A stretch of 64,000 nucleotides of DNA from NCBI RefSeq assembly GCF_011762195.1, contig NZ_JAASQK010000003.1, positions 310,001 through 374,000 on the forward strand, in the 5' to 3' direction. How positions within the stretch are numbered: position 1 is the stretch's first letter; each line of letters opens with the position of its first letter. The translations under genes and the position numbers were made by a program. The stretch is from Sphingomonas oligoaromativorans. GTDB lineage: Bacteria; Pseudomonadota; Alphaproteobacteria; Sphingomonadales; Sphingomonadaceae. Below are positions 7,836-15,798 of this stretch, piece after piece. The notes under the pieces were generated by a model. That model searched no databases, was not told the DNA's origin, and was given only the letters and a program-made list of their open reading frames with translations.

Positions 7836-10472
7836 ATGACGATGCGCATGCTGATCGACGCGCGCCACCCCGAAGAGACGCGGGTCGCGGTCGCCAAGGG
7901 TAACAGGATCGAAGAGTTCGATTTCGAATCCGCCGAACGCAAGCAGCTCAAGGGCAATATCTATCTTGCCAAGGTGACGCGCGTGGAGCCGTCGCTCCAG
8001 GCCGCGTTCGTGGAGTTCGGCGGCAACCGCCACGGCTTCCTGGCCTTCTCGGAAATCCACCCGGATTATTACCAGATCCCCAAGGAGGATCGCGACGCGC
8101 TGCTGGCCGAGGAGGCCGAGGAGGCGCTGGCGCTGTCGGGCGATCATGACGACGATTACGACGATCATGAGGATCAGGCCCACGACATCGACACCGCGTC
8201 GATCGAGCGGCTCGACACCGATGGCGGCCACGAAACGCTCGACGCCGCCGAGGATCATCCCCATGAGGATGGCGACGAGGCGAAGCCCGCGCCGTCGCGT
8301 TCGGCCGGTCGCGGCGGGGATGGCGATCATGTCGAGGCGCTGCGCCGCAGCCGCCAGAACCTGCGCCGCCGCTACAAGATCCAGGACGTCATCCGCCGCC
8401 GTCAGGTGCTGCTGGTGCAGGTCGTCAAGGAAGAGCGCGGCAACAAGGGCGCGGCGCTGACCACCTATCTGTCGCTCGCCGGCCGTTACTGCGTGCTGAT
8501 GCCCAACACCTCGCACGGCGGCGGCATCAGCCGGAAGATCTCGAACGTCGCCGACCGCAAGCGCCTGAAGTCGATCATGGCGGAGATGAAGCTCCCCAAG
8601 ACGATGGGCTGCATCGTCCGCACCGCGGGCCTGTCGCGCACCAAGGTCGAGATCAAGCGCGACTTCGACTATCTGGCCCGCCTGTGGGACGGCATCCGCG
8701 AGGCGACGCTGTCCTCGTCGGCGCCGGCGCTGATCTACGAGGATTCGAACCTCGTGAAACGCGCGATCCGCGACATCTACACCCGCGAGATCGACGAGGT
8801 GATCGTCGAGGGCGAGACCGGATATCGCGCGGCCCGCGAATATATGAAGCTGCTGATGCCCAGCCACGCGAAGAAGATCCGGCCCTATGTGGACCCGGTT
8901 CCGCTCTTCCAGCGCTTCGGCGTCGAGGATCAGCTCACCGCGATGTACCAGCCGGTCGTGCAGTTGAAGTCCGGCGGCTATCTGGTCATCAACCCGACCG
9001 AGGCGCTGGTCTCGATCGACATCAACTCGGGCCGTTCCACCCGCGAGCACAATATCGAGCAGACCGCGACCGCGACCAACCTCGAGGCCGCGCACGAGAT
9101 CGCCCGCCAGCTCCGCCTGCGCGACATGGCCGGCCTCGTCGTCATCGACTTCATCGACATGGAGAACGGATCGAACATCCGTAAGGTCGAGAAGGCGATG
9201 AAGGAGGCGCTGAAGAACGATCGCGCCCGCATCCAGGTCGGCCGCATCTCGTCCTTCGGCCTGATGGAGATGAGTCGCCAGCGCCTGCGCACCGGCGTGC
9301 TGGAGGCCTCCACCCGCATCTGCCCGCATTGCGAGGGTACCGGCTTCGTGCGCACCGCCTCGTCGGCGGGCCTGTCGGCGCTGCGCTTGCTCGAAGAGGC
9401 CGCCGCGCGCGGTCGCGGCACCCAGCTCACGCTGCGCGCCAGCCGCGAGGCGACGATCTACGTCCTCAACCGCAAGCGCGCCGAGATCATGGAGATCGAG
9501 GAGCGTTACGGCGTCGAGATCGACGTGATGCCCGATCATCATGACGAGGGCGCGCGCATGACGGTGGACATCTCCGGCCCGCCGCCGGCGCAGATGCCGA
9601 AGCTGGCGCCGCTGCCCGAGCCCGAGCCCGACGACTTCCTCGACGATATCGAGGATGAAGAGGAGGAGATCGAGGCCGAGGCCGAGGCGGAGGAAGATGC
9701 CGCCGATCGCGGCGAGCGCGCCGAGGGCGAGGGCCGCGAAGGGGGTCGCCGCCGCCGTCGCCGCCGCCGCCGTGGCGGTCGCCGCGAGGATGGCCAGCCG
9801 GAGAACGGCGCCGAGGCCGAGCATGACGAGGAAGCCGGCGCCGAGGACGACGCTGCCGAGGCGGTCGAGCCGTCCGCCGAAGCCGAGGCCGAGGCGCATC
9901 GCGAAGGCGGCCGTCGCCGTCGTCGCGGCCGTCGCGGCGGTCGCCGTCGCGAGGGTGGCGAGGCGCTCATCATCGACGCCGGCGATGTCGGCCAGGCCGC
10001 GACCGACGTGGCCGATGTGGCGCCCGAGGTGTTGACCCAGGCCGAGCCTGTCGAGGCGACGCCGGTGAGCGCGCCGGAGCCGGCCGCCGCCGAAGCCGAG
10101 GCCAAGCCGAAGAGCCGCCGCCGTCCGCGCGCCCGTGCGGCGGAGGAAGCGCCTGCGGTCGCTCCGGCCGAGCCGGTGGTCGAGGCCGCCGAGGAGGCCC
10201 CTGCGCCGAAGAAGCGTCGTGCCCCGCGCAAGAAGGCCGAAGCCGCCGAAGCCGCGCCGGAACCGGCCGTCGCCGAGGAAGCGCCCGCGCCCGCGCCCGC
10301 GCCCGCGCCGAAGCCGCGCCGCACCCGCAAGAAGGCGACGCCCGCCGCCGAAGCCCCCGTGGCCGAGGAGGCCGCTCCGGCCGAGCCCGCCAATGACGAG
10401 GCGGCGCAGGCGGACGGTGGCGACGACGGCGCGCCGCGTCGCGGCTGGTGGCAGCGCACCTTCGGCAACTGA
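7836..10472 (+). CDS. rne: Ribonuclease E
   Basis: An 878-residue endoribonuclease and degradosome scaffold. The N-terminal half is catalytic. It holds an S1 domain from about residue 37, interrupted by an acidic Asp/His/Glu-rich insertion (about 90-150), an RNase H/5'-sensor region, and catalytic aspartates D395 (VSIDINSG) and D438 (VVIDFID). The 43-residue spacing equals E. coli D303/D346. The zinc-link CPHC is at 496-499. Residues from about 590 are low complexity: acidic blocks, two arginine clusters (RNA binding) and Ala/Pro/Lys repeats, ending in a basic GWWQRTFGN tail. ATG 7836 is used; ATGs at 7842 and 7848 are possible. Confidence 0.95.
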   Translation: MTMRMLIDARHPEETRVAVAKGNRIEEFDFESAERKQLKGNIYLAKVTRVEPSLQAAFVEFGGNRHGFLAFSEIHPDYYQIPKEDRDALLAEEAEEALALSGDHDDDYDDHEDQAHDIDTASIERLDTDGGHETLDAAEDHPHEDGDEAKPAPSRSAGRGGDGDHVEALRRSRQNLRRRYKIQDVIRRRQVLLVQVVKEERGNKGAALTTYLSLAGRYCVLMPNTSHGGGISRKISNVADRKRLKSIMAEMKLPKTMGCIVRTAGLSRTKVEIKRDFDYLARLWDGIREATLSSSAPALIYEDSNLVKRAIRDIYTREIDEVIVEGETGYRAAREYMKLLMPSHAKKIRPYVDPVPLFQRFGVEDQLTAMYQPVVQLKSGGYLVINPTEALVSIDINSGRSTREHNIEQTATATNLEAAHEIARQLRLRDMAGLVVIDFIDMENGSNIRKVEKAMKEALKNDRARIQVGRISSFGLMEMSRQRLRTGVLEASTRICPHCEGTGFVRTASSAGLSALRLLEEAAARGRGTQLTLRASREATIYVLNRKRAEIMEIEERYGVEIDVMPDHHDEGARMTVDISGPPPAQMPKLAPLPEPEPDDFLDDIEDEEEEIEAEAEAEEDAADRGERAEGEGREGGRRRRRRRRRGGRREDGQPENGAEAEHDEEAGAEDDAAEAVEPSAEAEAEAHREGGRRRRRGRRGGRRREGGEALIIDAGDVGQAATDVADVAPEVLTQAEPVEATPVSAPEPAAAEAEAKPKSRRRPRARAAEEAPAVAPAEPVVEAAEEAPAPKKRRAPRKKAEAAEAAPEPAVAEEAPAPAPAPAPKPRRTRKKATPAAEAPVAEEAAPAEPANDEAAQADGGDDGAPRRGWWQRTFGN

Positions 10473-10522
10473 GCCGAACGGACGTGAGCGGCCATGCCGT
10501 CTCCCCGTCGCGCACCCGATGG

Positions 10523-10541
10523 ACCCGCTTTCAGCGCGGGT
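10523..10541 (+). terminator. Short hairpin after rne
   Basis: ACCCGC (10523-10528) and GCGGGT (10536-10541) form a 6-bp stem with a 7-base loop between rne and the M48 protease gene. There is only a short TT after it, so it is a weak terminator or attenuator candidate. Confidence 0.3.
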
Positions 10542-10567
10542 TCAGCGGGGCGGGCCGAGGAGGGGGC

Positions 10568-11947
10568 ATGGCCGCGGCACTTTTCCGCCTGATCCGATTC
10601 TGGGCGCTGCTGCTGCTCACCGTCACGGTGGCGGCGCAGCCGGTGCTGGCTGAGGCCGCGCCGCAGATCCTGCGCGACACCGAGACGGAGACCTTCCTCA
10701 AGGATATCTCCGAGCCGCTGGCGAAATCGGCGGGCCTCGCGCCCGGCGCGCTCCAGATCGTGCTGATCCAGGATCCCGAGATCAACGCCTTCGTGGCGGG
10801 CGGGCAGATCATCTACATCCAGTCCGGCCTGATCGAGGCGGCGGACAACGCCAATGAGATCGAGGGCGTGATCGCCCACGAACTCGGCCATATCGAAGGC
10901 GGCCATATCGTCCGCAACGACGAGGGCGCGCGCCCGGCCGGCCGGATCGCGCTGCTCTCGCTGCTCGCCGGCATCGCGGCGGCGGCGGCCGGCGCGCCGG
11001 GCGCGGGCGTGGCGCTGCTGGGCGCGGGCACGACGGTCGCGCAGAGCAATTATCTCGCCTTCAGCCGCGGGCAGGAGGGTAGCGCCGACGCCTCGGCGGT
11101 GCGGCATCTCAACGAGGCGCATCTTTCCGGCAAGGGCATGATCTCGTTCTTCGGCAAGCTGCGGCAGGAGGAATATCGCCTGTCGTCGAGCTACGCCGAC
11201 ACCGATCCCTACGCCCAGACCCACCCGATGACCGCCGACCGCCAGGCCGCGCTGGAGGCGGACCTCAAAAAGTCGCCCTGGTGGAACACGCCGATCGATC
11301 CGGCCAAGCAGGCGCGCTTCCTGCGCATCAAGGCCAAGCTCGCGGGCTATGTGCAGGATCCCGACGTGACTCTGCGCAAGTTCCCGGAGAGCGACCAGTC
11401 GGTGCCCGCGCATTATGCCCGCGCCTATGCGTGGCACCGCGCGGCCTATCCCGATCGCGCCGACATGGAGGCGGATGCGCTGCTCCGCACGGCGCCGCTC
11501 GATCCCTATTTCAACGAGCTCAAGGGCCAGATCCTGCTGGAGAACGGCCATCCGAAGGAGGCGCTCGCGCCGCTGCGCGTCGCGGTGGCGCAGTCTGGCA
11601 GCGCGCCGCTCATCTCGGCGCTGCTCGGCCATGCGCTGCTCGCCACCGACGATCCGAAGAATTTCGCCGAGGCCGAGAAGGTGCTCAGGCTCTCGGTCGC
11701 CAAGGATCGGGAAGATCCGCTCGCCTGGTATGCGCTCGGCACCGTCTACGCGCAGCGCGGCGACGAGGCCCATGCCGCGCTCGCGACGGCCGAGCGCTAT
11801 GCCATGGACGGCAACGACACGCTCGCGCGGTCCAATGCGGAGACCGCGCTGCGCGGCATCAAGCAGGGCACGCCCGACTATCTGCGCGCCGAGGACATCG
11901 CGGTGACCGCGCGCAACAATCTGGACAGCAGGACGCGACACAAATGA
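10568..11947 (+). CDS. M48 family periplasmic metalloprotease with TPR region (BepA-like)
   Basis: A 459-residue exported zinc protease. An N-terminal signal sequence (residues 1-27, FWALLLLTVTVAAQPVLA) precedes the M48 domain with zinc motif HELGH at 104-108 and a downstream acidic ligand in the GSADASAVRHL region. The C-terminal half carries TPR-like helices (about 280-450). BepA/YfgC homologues act in outer-membrane protein quality control. Here it is followed, with ATGA overlap, by a DsbA-like gene, which fits envelope protein folding. The start at 10568 has GAGGAGGGGG upstream. Confidence 0.87.
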   Translation: MAAALFRLIRFWALLLLTVTVAAQPVLAEAAPQILRDTETETFLKDISEPLAKSAGLAPGALQIVLIQDPEINAFVAGGQIIYIQSGLIEAADNANEIEGVIAHELGHIEGGHIVRNDEGARPAGRIALLSLLAGIAAAAAGAPGAGVALLGAGTTVAQSNYLAFSRGQEGSADASAVRHLNEAHLSGKGMISFFGKLRQEEYRLSSSYADTDPYAQTHPMTADRQAALEADLKKSPWWNTPIDPAKQARFLRIKAKLAGYVQDPDVTLRKFPESDQSVPAHYARAYAWHRAAYPDRADMEADALLRTAPLDPYFNELKGQILLENGHPKEALAPLRVAVAQSGSAPLISALLGHALLATDDPKNFAEAEKVLRLSVAKDREDPLAWYALGTVYAQRGDEAHAALATAERYAMDGNDTLARSNAETALRGIKQGTPDYLRAEDIAVTARNNLDSRTRHK

Positions 11948-12657
11948 ACTGGAAGAATATCGCCGGCGGCGGCGCGGCGGCGGCGGTGGGCGCGATCGCG
12001 GCGGTGGCGGCGATGCACGGGCTCGATCTGCGCAAGGCGCCCGATCGGGGGGCCTATATCCGCACCTATCTGCTCGAACATCCCGAGGTGATCCCCGAGG
12101 CGATGGAGCGCTTGCAGGACAAGCAGACCGCCAGCCTGATCGCCGCGCATCGCGGCGCGATCGAGACGCCCTTCCCCGGCGCGGTGGCGGGCAACCCGAA
12201 GGGCGACGTCACGCTGGTCGAATATTTCGACTACGCCTGCGGCTATTGCCGGGCGAGCGTGGCGGACGTGGACAGGCTGATCGCGGCCGATTCCAACATC
12301 CGGGTGGTCTACAAGGAGCTGCCGATCCTCTCGGCCTATAGCGATCGCGCGGCGCGGATGAGCCTCGTCGCGGCGCAGGCGGGCAAGTTCTCCGCCTATC
12401 ACCATGCGCTCTACGGCGAGGGCGCGCTCGACGACGCCAAGATCGACCGCGCGGCGAAGAGCGTCGGCCTCGATGCCAAGGCCGCCGACAGCCCCGCGAT
12501 CGCCCGCGAGATCGAAACCAATCTGGACCTCGCGCGCAGCCTCCGTCTGTCCGGCACGCCCACCTTCGTGGTCGGCGACACGATGCTCAACGGCGCGGTC
12601 GGCTATGACGGGCTGAAGGACGCGATCGCGAGGACGCGGGCGGCGCGCAAGGCCTAG
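11944..12657 (+). CDS. DsbA family thiol:disulfide oxidoreductase
   Basis: A 237-residue thioredoxin-fold protein with an N-terminal membrane anchor or signal (residues 5-24, Gly/Ala rich). A helical leader carries the phrase LEHPEVIPEAMERLQ, typical of ScsC/Com1-type proteins. The redox motif is C99-G-Y-C102, with a cis-proline loop in SGTPTFVVGD. It overlaps the protease stop by 4 bases (ATGA), so the two are translationally coupled. It probably forms or isomerises disulfides in the periplasm. It overlaps the convergent tag gene by 4 bases. Confidence 0.87.
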   Translation: MNWKNIAGGGAAAAVGAIAAVAAMHGLDLRKAPDRGAYIRTYLLEHPEVIPEAMERLQDKQTASLIAAHRGAIETPFPGAVAGNPKGDVTLVEYFDYACGYCRASVADVDRLIAADSNIRVVYKELPILSAYSDRAARMSLVAAQAGKFSAYHHALYGEGALDDAKIDRAAKSVGLDAKAADSPAIAREIETNLDLARSLRLSGTPTFVVGDTMLNGAVGYDGLKDAIARTRAARKA

Positions 12658-13214
12658 ACGGCTTCGCGCCGGAAGCAGTGGGCGGCATGGTCGTTGACGA
12701 TGCCGGTCGCCTGCATCCACGCATAGACGATCGTCGGCCCGACGAACTTGAAGCCGCGCGCCTTGAGCGCCTTCGAGACCGTCTCGGAAAGCGCGGTCTT
12801 CGCGGGCAGCACATGACCGTCGCCCACGAGCGGCTTGCCGCCGGTGAAGGACCAGCAGAAGCCTGAGAAATCCTCGCCCTTGTCGCGCATCGCCAGGAAG
12901 GCGCGGGCGCCGCCGATGGTCGCCTCGATCTTGGCGCGCGAACGGATGATGCCGGCGTCGCCGAGCAGCCGCACGATGTCGTCCTCGCCGAAGCGGGCCA
13001 CGGCCTCGGGATCGAAGCCGGCGAAGCCCGCGCGGAACGCCTCGCGCTTGCGCAGCACGGTGATCCACGCGAGCCCCGCCTGAAACCCGTCGAGCATCAG
13101 CTTTTCCCACAGCGCGCGCGAATCGCGCTCGGGCACGCCCCATTCGGTGTCGTGATAGGCGCGCATCTGCGGATCGTTCCCGGCCCAGGCGCAGCGCGGA
13201 TGGTCGTGGGTCAT
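12654..13214 (-). CDS. tag: DNA-3-methyladenine glycosylase I
   Basis: A 186-residue base-excision enzyme that removes 3-methyladenine. The Tag signature is complete: RCAWAGNDPQMRAYHDTEWG at the N-terminus (zinc Cys and His), GFQAGLAWITVL, and the C-terminal zinc ligands in NDHAAHCF. The start at 13214 has AAGGAA about 6 bases upstream; the open frame beyond it belongs to no domain. It lies downstream of a 2-hydroxyacid dehydrogenase gene (17-base gap) and may be co-transcribed with it. Confidence 0.92.
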   Translation of the reverse strand: MTHDHPRCAWAGNDPQMRAYHDTEWGVPERDSRALWEKLMLDGFQAGLAWITVLRKREAFRAGFAGFDPEAVARFGEDDIVRLLGDAGIIRSRAKIEATIGGARAFLAMRDKGEDFSGFCWSFTGGKPLVGDGHVLPAKTALSETVSKALKARGFKFVGPTIVYAWMQATGIVNDHAAHCFRREAV

Positions 13215-13231
13215 GAGAATTCCTTCCAAGG

Positions 13232-14206
13232 TCAGGCGGCGGGCGTCCTGAGCGGCTCGCCCGCGAAGAAGGCGGCGAGGTTGGCGAACAGCATCGCCAC
13301 CATGCGCTGCACGGCGTCCTGCGTGGAGCCGGCGGTGTGGGGGGTGAAGACGGTGTTGGGCACGCCGGCCCAGCGCGCCGCGGGTGTCGGCTCGGTCTCG
13401 AACACGTCGAGCGCGCCGCCGCCGAGGCGGCCATCCTTCAGCGCCGCGATCAGCGCATCCTCGTCGACGAGGCTCCCGCGCGCGACGTTGACCAGCAGGC
13501 CCTCCGGCCCCAGCGCCTCGATCACCTCGGCCGAGATCAGCCGGGCATTGCCCGCATGGGCGCGCGCCGCGACGACGAGGATCTCGCTCTCCCGCGCGAG
13601 CGCGACGAGGCTCTCCGCGCGGGGCCATGGCGCGTCGGGCTTGGGGTTCGGCCCCCACCAGCCGATCCGCATCCGCATCGCCTCCGCCCGCCGCGCGACG
13701 GCCGCGCCGATGTCGCCCAAACCGACGACGCCCAGCGTCGCGCCGGCGAGCGAGCGGGTGAAGGCGCGCTGGTGCGGGTTCCACGTCCCGTCGCGCACCG
13801 TCCGGTCGCCGGCGACGATCTGGCGGCGGTGGCCGAGGATCAGCCCGATCGCATGATCCGCCACATCCTCGTCATTGGCGCCGGGCGCATGGGTGACGGC
13901 GAGGCCCCGCGCCCTGGCCCAGCCCACGTCGATGCCGTCATAGCCGACCGTGAAGCAGGCGATCAGGCCGAGCTTCGGCATCCGCTCGACCAGCGCGGTG
14001 TCGAGCGGCGTCTCCCCGATCACCACCAGCGCGCGCGCCTCGGCGATGCGGGCATGGCTCTTCTCCTCCCAGAGCGGCAGCACGTCATACTGCGCCGACA
14101 GCAGGGGAAGGACGCGCGCCAGCACCGGGGCGGCGACGAGGATGACGGGCTTGCCGGGCGAAGGGGACGGAGTCGACGAAGTTGACACGCAGGAAGCCTT
14201 TCTCAT
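13232..14206 (-). CDS. D-2-hydroxyacid dehydrogenase (glyoxylate/hydroxypyruvate reductase type)
   Basis: A 324-residue NAD(P)-dependent oxidoreductase. The cofactor motif is VVGLGDIGAAVARRAEAM. The catalytic Arg lies in NVARGSLVDE, the Glu in DVFETEP and the His in FTPHTAGST; FTVGYDGIDV is also conserved. The start at 14206 overlaps the stop of the upstream holin gene (ATGA), so it is translated after a lysis-type gene, an odd pairing. The substrate (glyoxylate, hydroxypyruvate or a related 2-keto acid) cannot be read from the sequence. Confidence 0.85.
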   Translation of the reverse strand: MRKASCVSTSSTPSPSPGKPVILVAAPVLARVLPLLSAQYDVLPLWEEKSHARIAEARALVVIGETPLDTALVERMPKLGLIACFTVGYDGIDVGWARARGLAVTHAPGANDEDVADHAIGLILGHRRQIVAGDRTVRDGTWNPHQRAFTRSLAGATLGVVGLGDIGAAVARRAEAMRMRIGWWGPNPKPDAPWPRAESLVALARESEILVVAARAHAGNARLISAEVIEALGPEGLLVNVARGSLVDEDALIAALKDGRLGGGALDVFETEPTPAARWAGVPNTVFTPHTAGSTQDAVQRMVAMLFANLAAFFAGEPLRTPAA

Positions 14207-14490
14207 TTCTCCGCGCCCACGGCCTTCCCCCATGTCCGCGCCACGGTGTAGCCGAGATAGCCGGTTCCGAAGAGGGCATAGAGCGGTTCGGGGATGGCGG
14301 CGAGATAGGCCGCGATCGCGCGCGTCATCAGGGCGGCGACATCCGGCCGGGCGGCGGCGATCCCCGCCATCGGGAAGGCGCCGAGCAGCAGCGCGTACAT
14401 CACATAGAGGAAGGCGGGCCGCGCGCGGCTGGTGAAGCGGTCGGCGGACTGCTCCTCGGCGAGCAGCGGGGCGGGGGGCAGGCTCGCCAT
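14203..14490 (-). CDS. Small holin-like membrane protein (GTA/phage holin type)
   Basis: A 95-residue protein with hydrophobic stretches at about 27-44 (FLYVMYALLLGAFPMAG), 55-65 and 72-85 (PEPLYALFGTGYLGYTVA). A short charged N-terminus (EEQSADRFTSRARP) fits the three-TM GTA holin family. It starts 1 base after the muramidase stop and overlaps the next gene by 4 bases. It would form or regulate membrane lesions that let the muramidase reach peptidoglycan. Family assignment is by pattern and context only. Confidence 0.7.
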   Translation of the reverse strand: MASLPPAPLLAEEQSADRFTSRARPAFLYVMYALLLGAFPMAGIAAARPDVAALMTRAIAAYLAAIPEPLYALFGTGYLGYTVARTWGKAVGAEK

Positions 14491-14491
14491 C

Positions 14492-15031
14492 TCAGCCGAC
14501 CCGGTTGGCGAGCCAGCCGTAGAGGAAGGCCTCGTCGGCGGGCCGCGTCTCGGCGAGCGCGATGTAGCGCGCGCCCTGAAGCGCATCGAGCGCCTTCACC
14601 AGCACCGTCCCGGCGGCTGGCCCACGCGTGCGGAGAAAGGCTTTCAGCGCGGCGAGCGTGGCGGCGTCGACCGCGCCTGAGGCGGGGATGTCGGCATAGT
14701 CCGCGCCGTTGCGGTTGAGCGCGTTGAGCGCCCGGCGGAGGAAAGCGGCGGCGGTGCCGGTGCCCATGTTGACGCCGGTGTCGAACAGCTCGGCCGCGAC
14801 CGTGGGGCAGAGATCGGCGATCCGGTCGAGCCCGGGCTTCGTCCAGTAATCGGCGCGGTAGATGGCGACGGCGCTGTCGCGGGGGAGCTTCGCCATGTCG
14901 CCCTTGTAGCCATGCGCGCGGGCGACGGCCTCGCTGATCCCGAAGCGAGTCGGCCCGCCCTTGTCGGCGGGCCGCGCGCTGTAGCCGCCCTCGCGCTGGA
15001 TCAGCTCGTCGATGAGATTGCTGGCGTCCAT
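14492..15031 (-). CDS. Glycoside hydrolase 108 family N-acetylmuramidase (endolysin-like)
   Basis: A 179-residue peptidoglycan hydrolase. The N-terminal GH108 motif is LIQREGGYSARPADKGG with the catalytic Glu of EGGY (residue 14), followed by TRFGISEAVAR and a C-terminal predicted peptidoglycan-binding helix bundle (LFDTGVNMGTGTAAAFLRRA onward). There is no signal peptide, which fits holin-dependent release. The start at 15031 has GAGGAG about 7 bases upstream. It is the first gene of a muramidase, holin, dehydrogenase (and perhaps tag) operon. Confidence 0.85.
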   Translation of the reverse strand: MDASNLIDELIQREGGYSARPADKGGPTRFGISEAVARAHGYKGDMAKLPRDSAVAIYRADYWTKPGLDRIADLCPTVAAELFDTGVNMGTGTAAAFLRRALNALNRNGADYADIPASGAVDAATLAALKAFLRTRGPAAGTVLVKALDALQGARYIALAETRPADEAFLYGWLANRVG

Positions 15032-15213
15032 GAACCTGCTCCTCGAAGATGGAGCCGATTCATATAACCAGATCGGTTCGTGTAGGAAAATGAATTTTGC
15101 GCGGACGTGCGCGATGCCCCGCAAAATGGAGGCATTGCGGGTGCGAATCGGGAACGGGAAAAGGATCGCGAACAGGCGATCGTGAAAGAGACTGGGGTCC
15201 GGTGAGGGAAGGA

Positions 15214-15290
15214 TGGTCGGGGCGACAGGATTCGAACCTGCGACCCCCAGACCCCCAGTCTGATGCGCTACCAGGCTGCGCTACGCCCCG
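15214..15290 (-). tRNA. tRNA-Pro (GGG)
   Basis: A 77-base cloverleaf on the minus strand with 7-bp acceptor stem CGGGGCG/CGCCCCG, discriminator A and encoded CCA. The anticodon loop is CUGGGGG with anticodon GGG, and the T-loop is GGTTCGAATCC. It lies alone between the lysis-type genes and yajC. Confidence 0.95.
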
Positions 15291-15446
15291 ACCTAGGCGG
15301 CGGCCATTAGGCGACCGTCACGCGCTTGGCAAGCGGGCAAAACAGCCGCGCCTTGCATGGGGCGGCAGCGGCATGGTAGGCGCCCGCCCTCCACATGGGC
15401 TGCTTTTCACATCCGAACGAGCGCCCCAGCCAGGCCGAACCGAACG

Positions 15447-15782
15447 ATGTTCTCGTCCCCAGCTTATGCCCAGACTATAGGCTCCGCGCCCGGCGCGACC
15501 GGTTTTGCGGCCTATTCCGGTTTCATCCCCATCGTCCTGATGGTGGTGATCTTCTATTTCCTGCTCATCCGCCCGCAGCAGGCCCGCGCCAAGCAGCACA
15601 AGGCGATGATCGAAGGCGCCAAGAAGGGCGACGTCGTCATCACCGGCGGCGGCCTGGTCGGTCGCGTCATCAAGGTCGATGGTGACGAGGTCGAGGTCGA
15701 ACTCGCGCCCAGCGTCCGCGTCCGCGCGATCAAGTCCACGCTCACCGAGGTGCGCGGGACGACCAAGCCCGCGAACGATTGA
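15447..15782 (+). CDS. yajC: Preprotein translocase subunit YajC
   Basis: A 111-residue inner-membrane accessory subunit of the Sec/SecDF complex. It has one transmembrane helix (about 20-42, [20 protein letters not shown]) followed by the conserved [23 protein letters not shown] and the [12 protein letters not shown] core. An open frame extends upstream to 15357, but ATG 15447 (MFSSPAYAQ) gives the family's usual length. It is the first gene of yajC-secD-secF. Confidence 0.95.
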   Translation: MFSSPAYAQTIGSAPGATGFAAYSGFIPIVLMVVIFYFLLIRPQQARAKQHKAMIEGAKKGDVVITGGGLVGRVIKVDGDEVEVELAPSVRVRAIKSTLTEVRGTTKPAND

Positions 15783-15798
15783 GGGGGCTGAGGGGGCC

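Noticed and set aside
7830-9899. A 689-codon open frame on the minus strand inside rne
   Set aside because: It is antisense to a well-supported RNase E gene, has repetitive low-complexity composition and no domain; long antisense frames are expected at this GC content.
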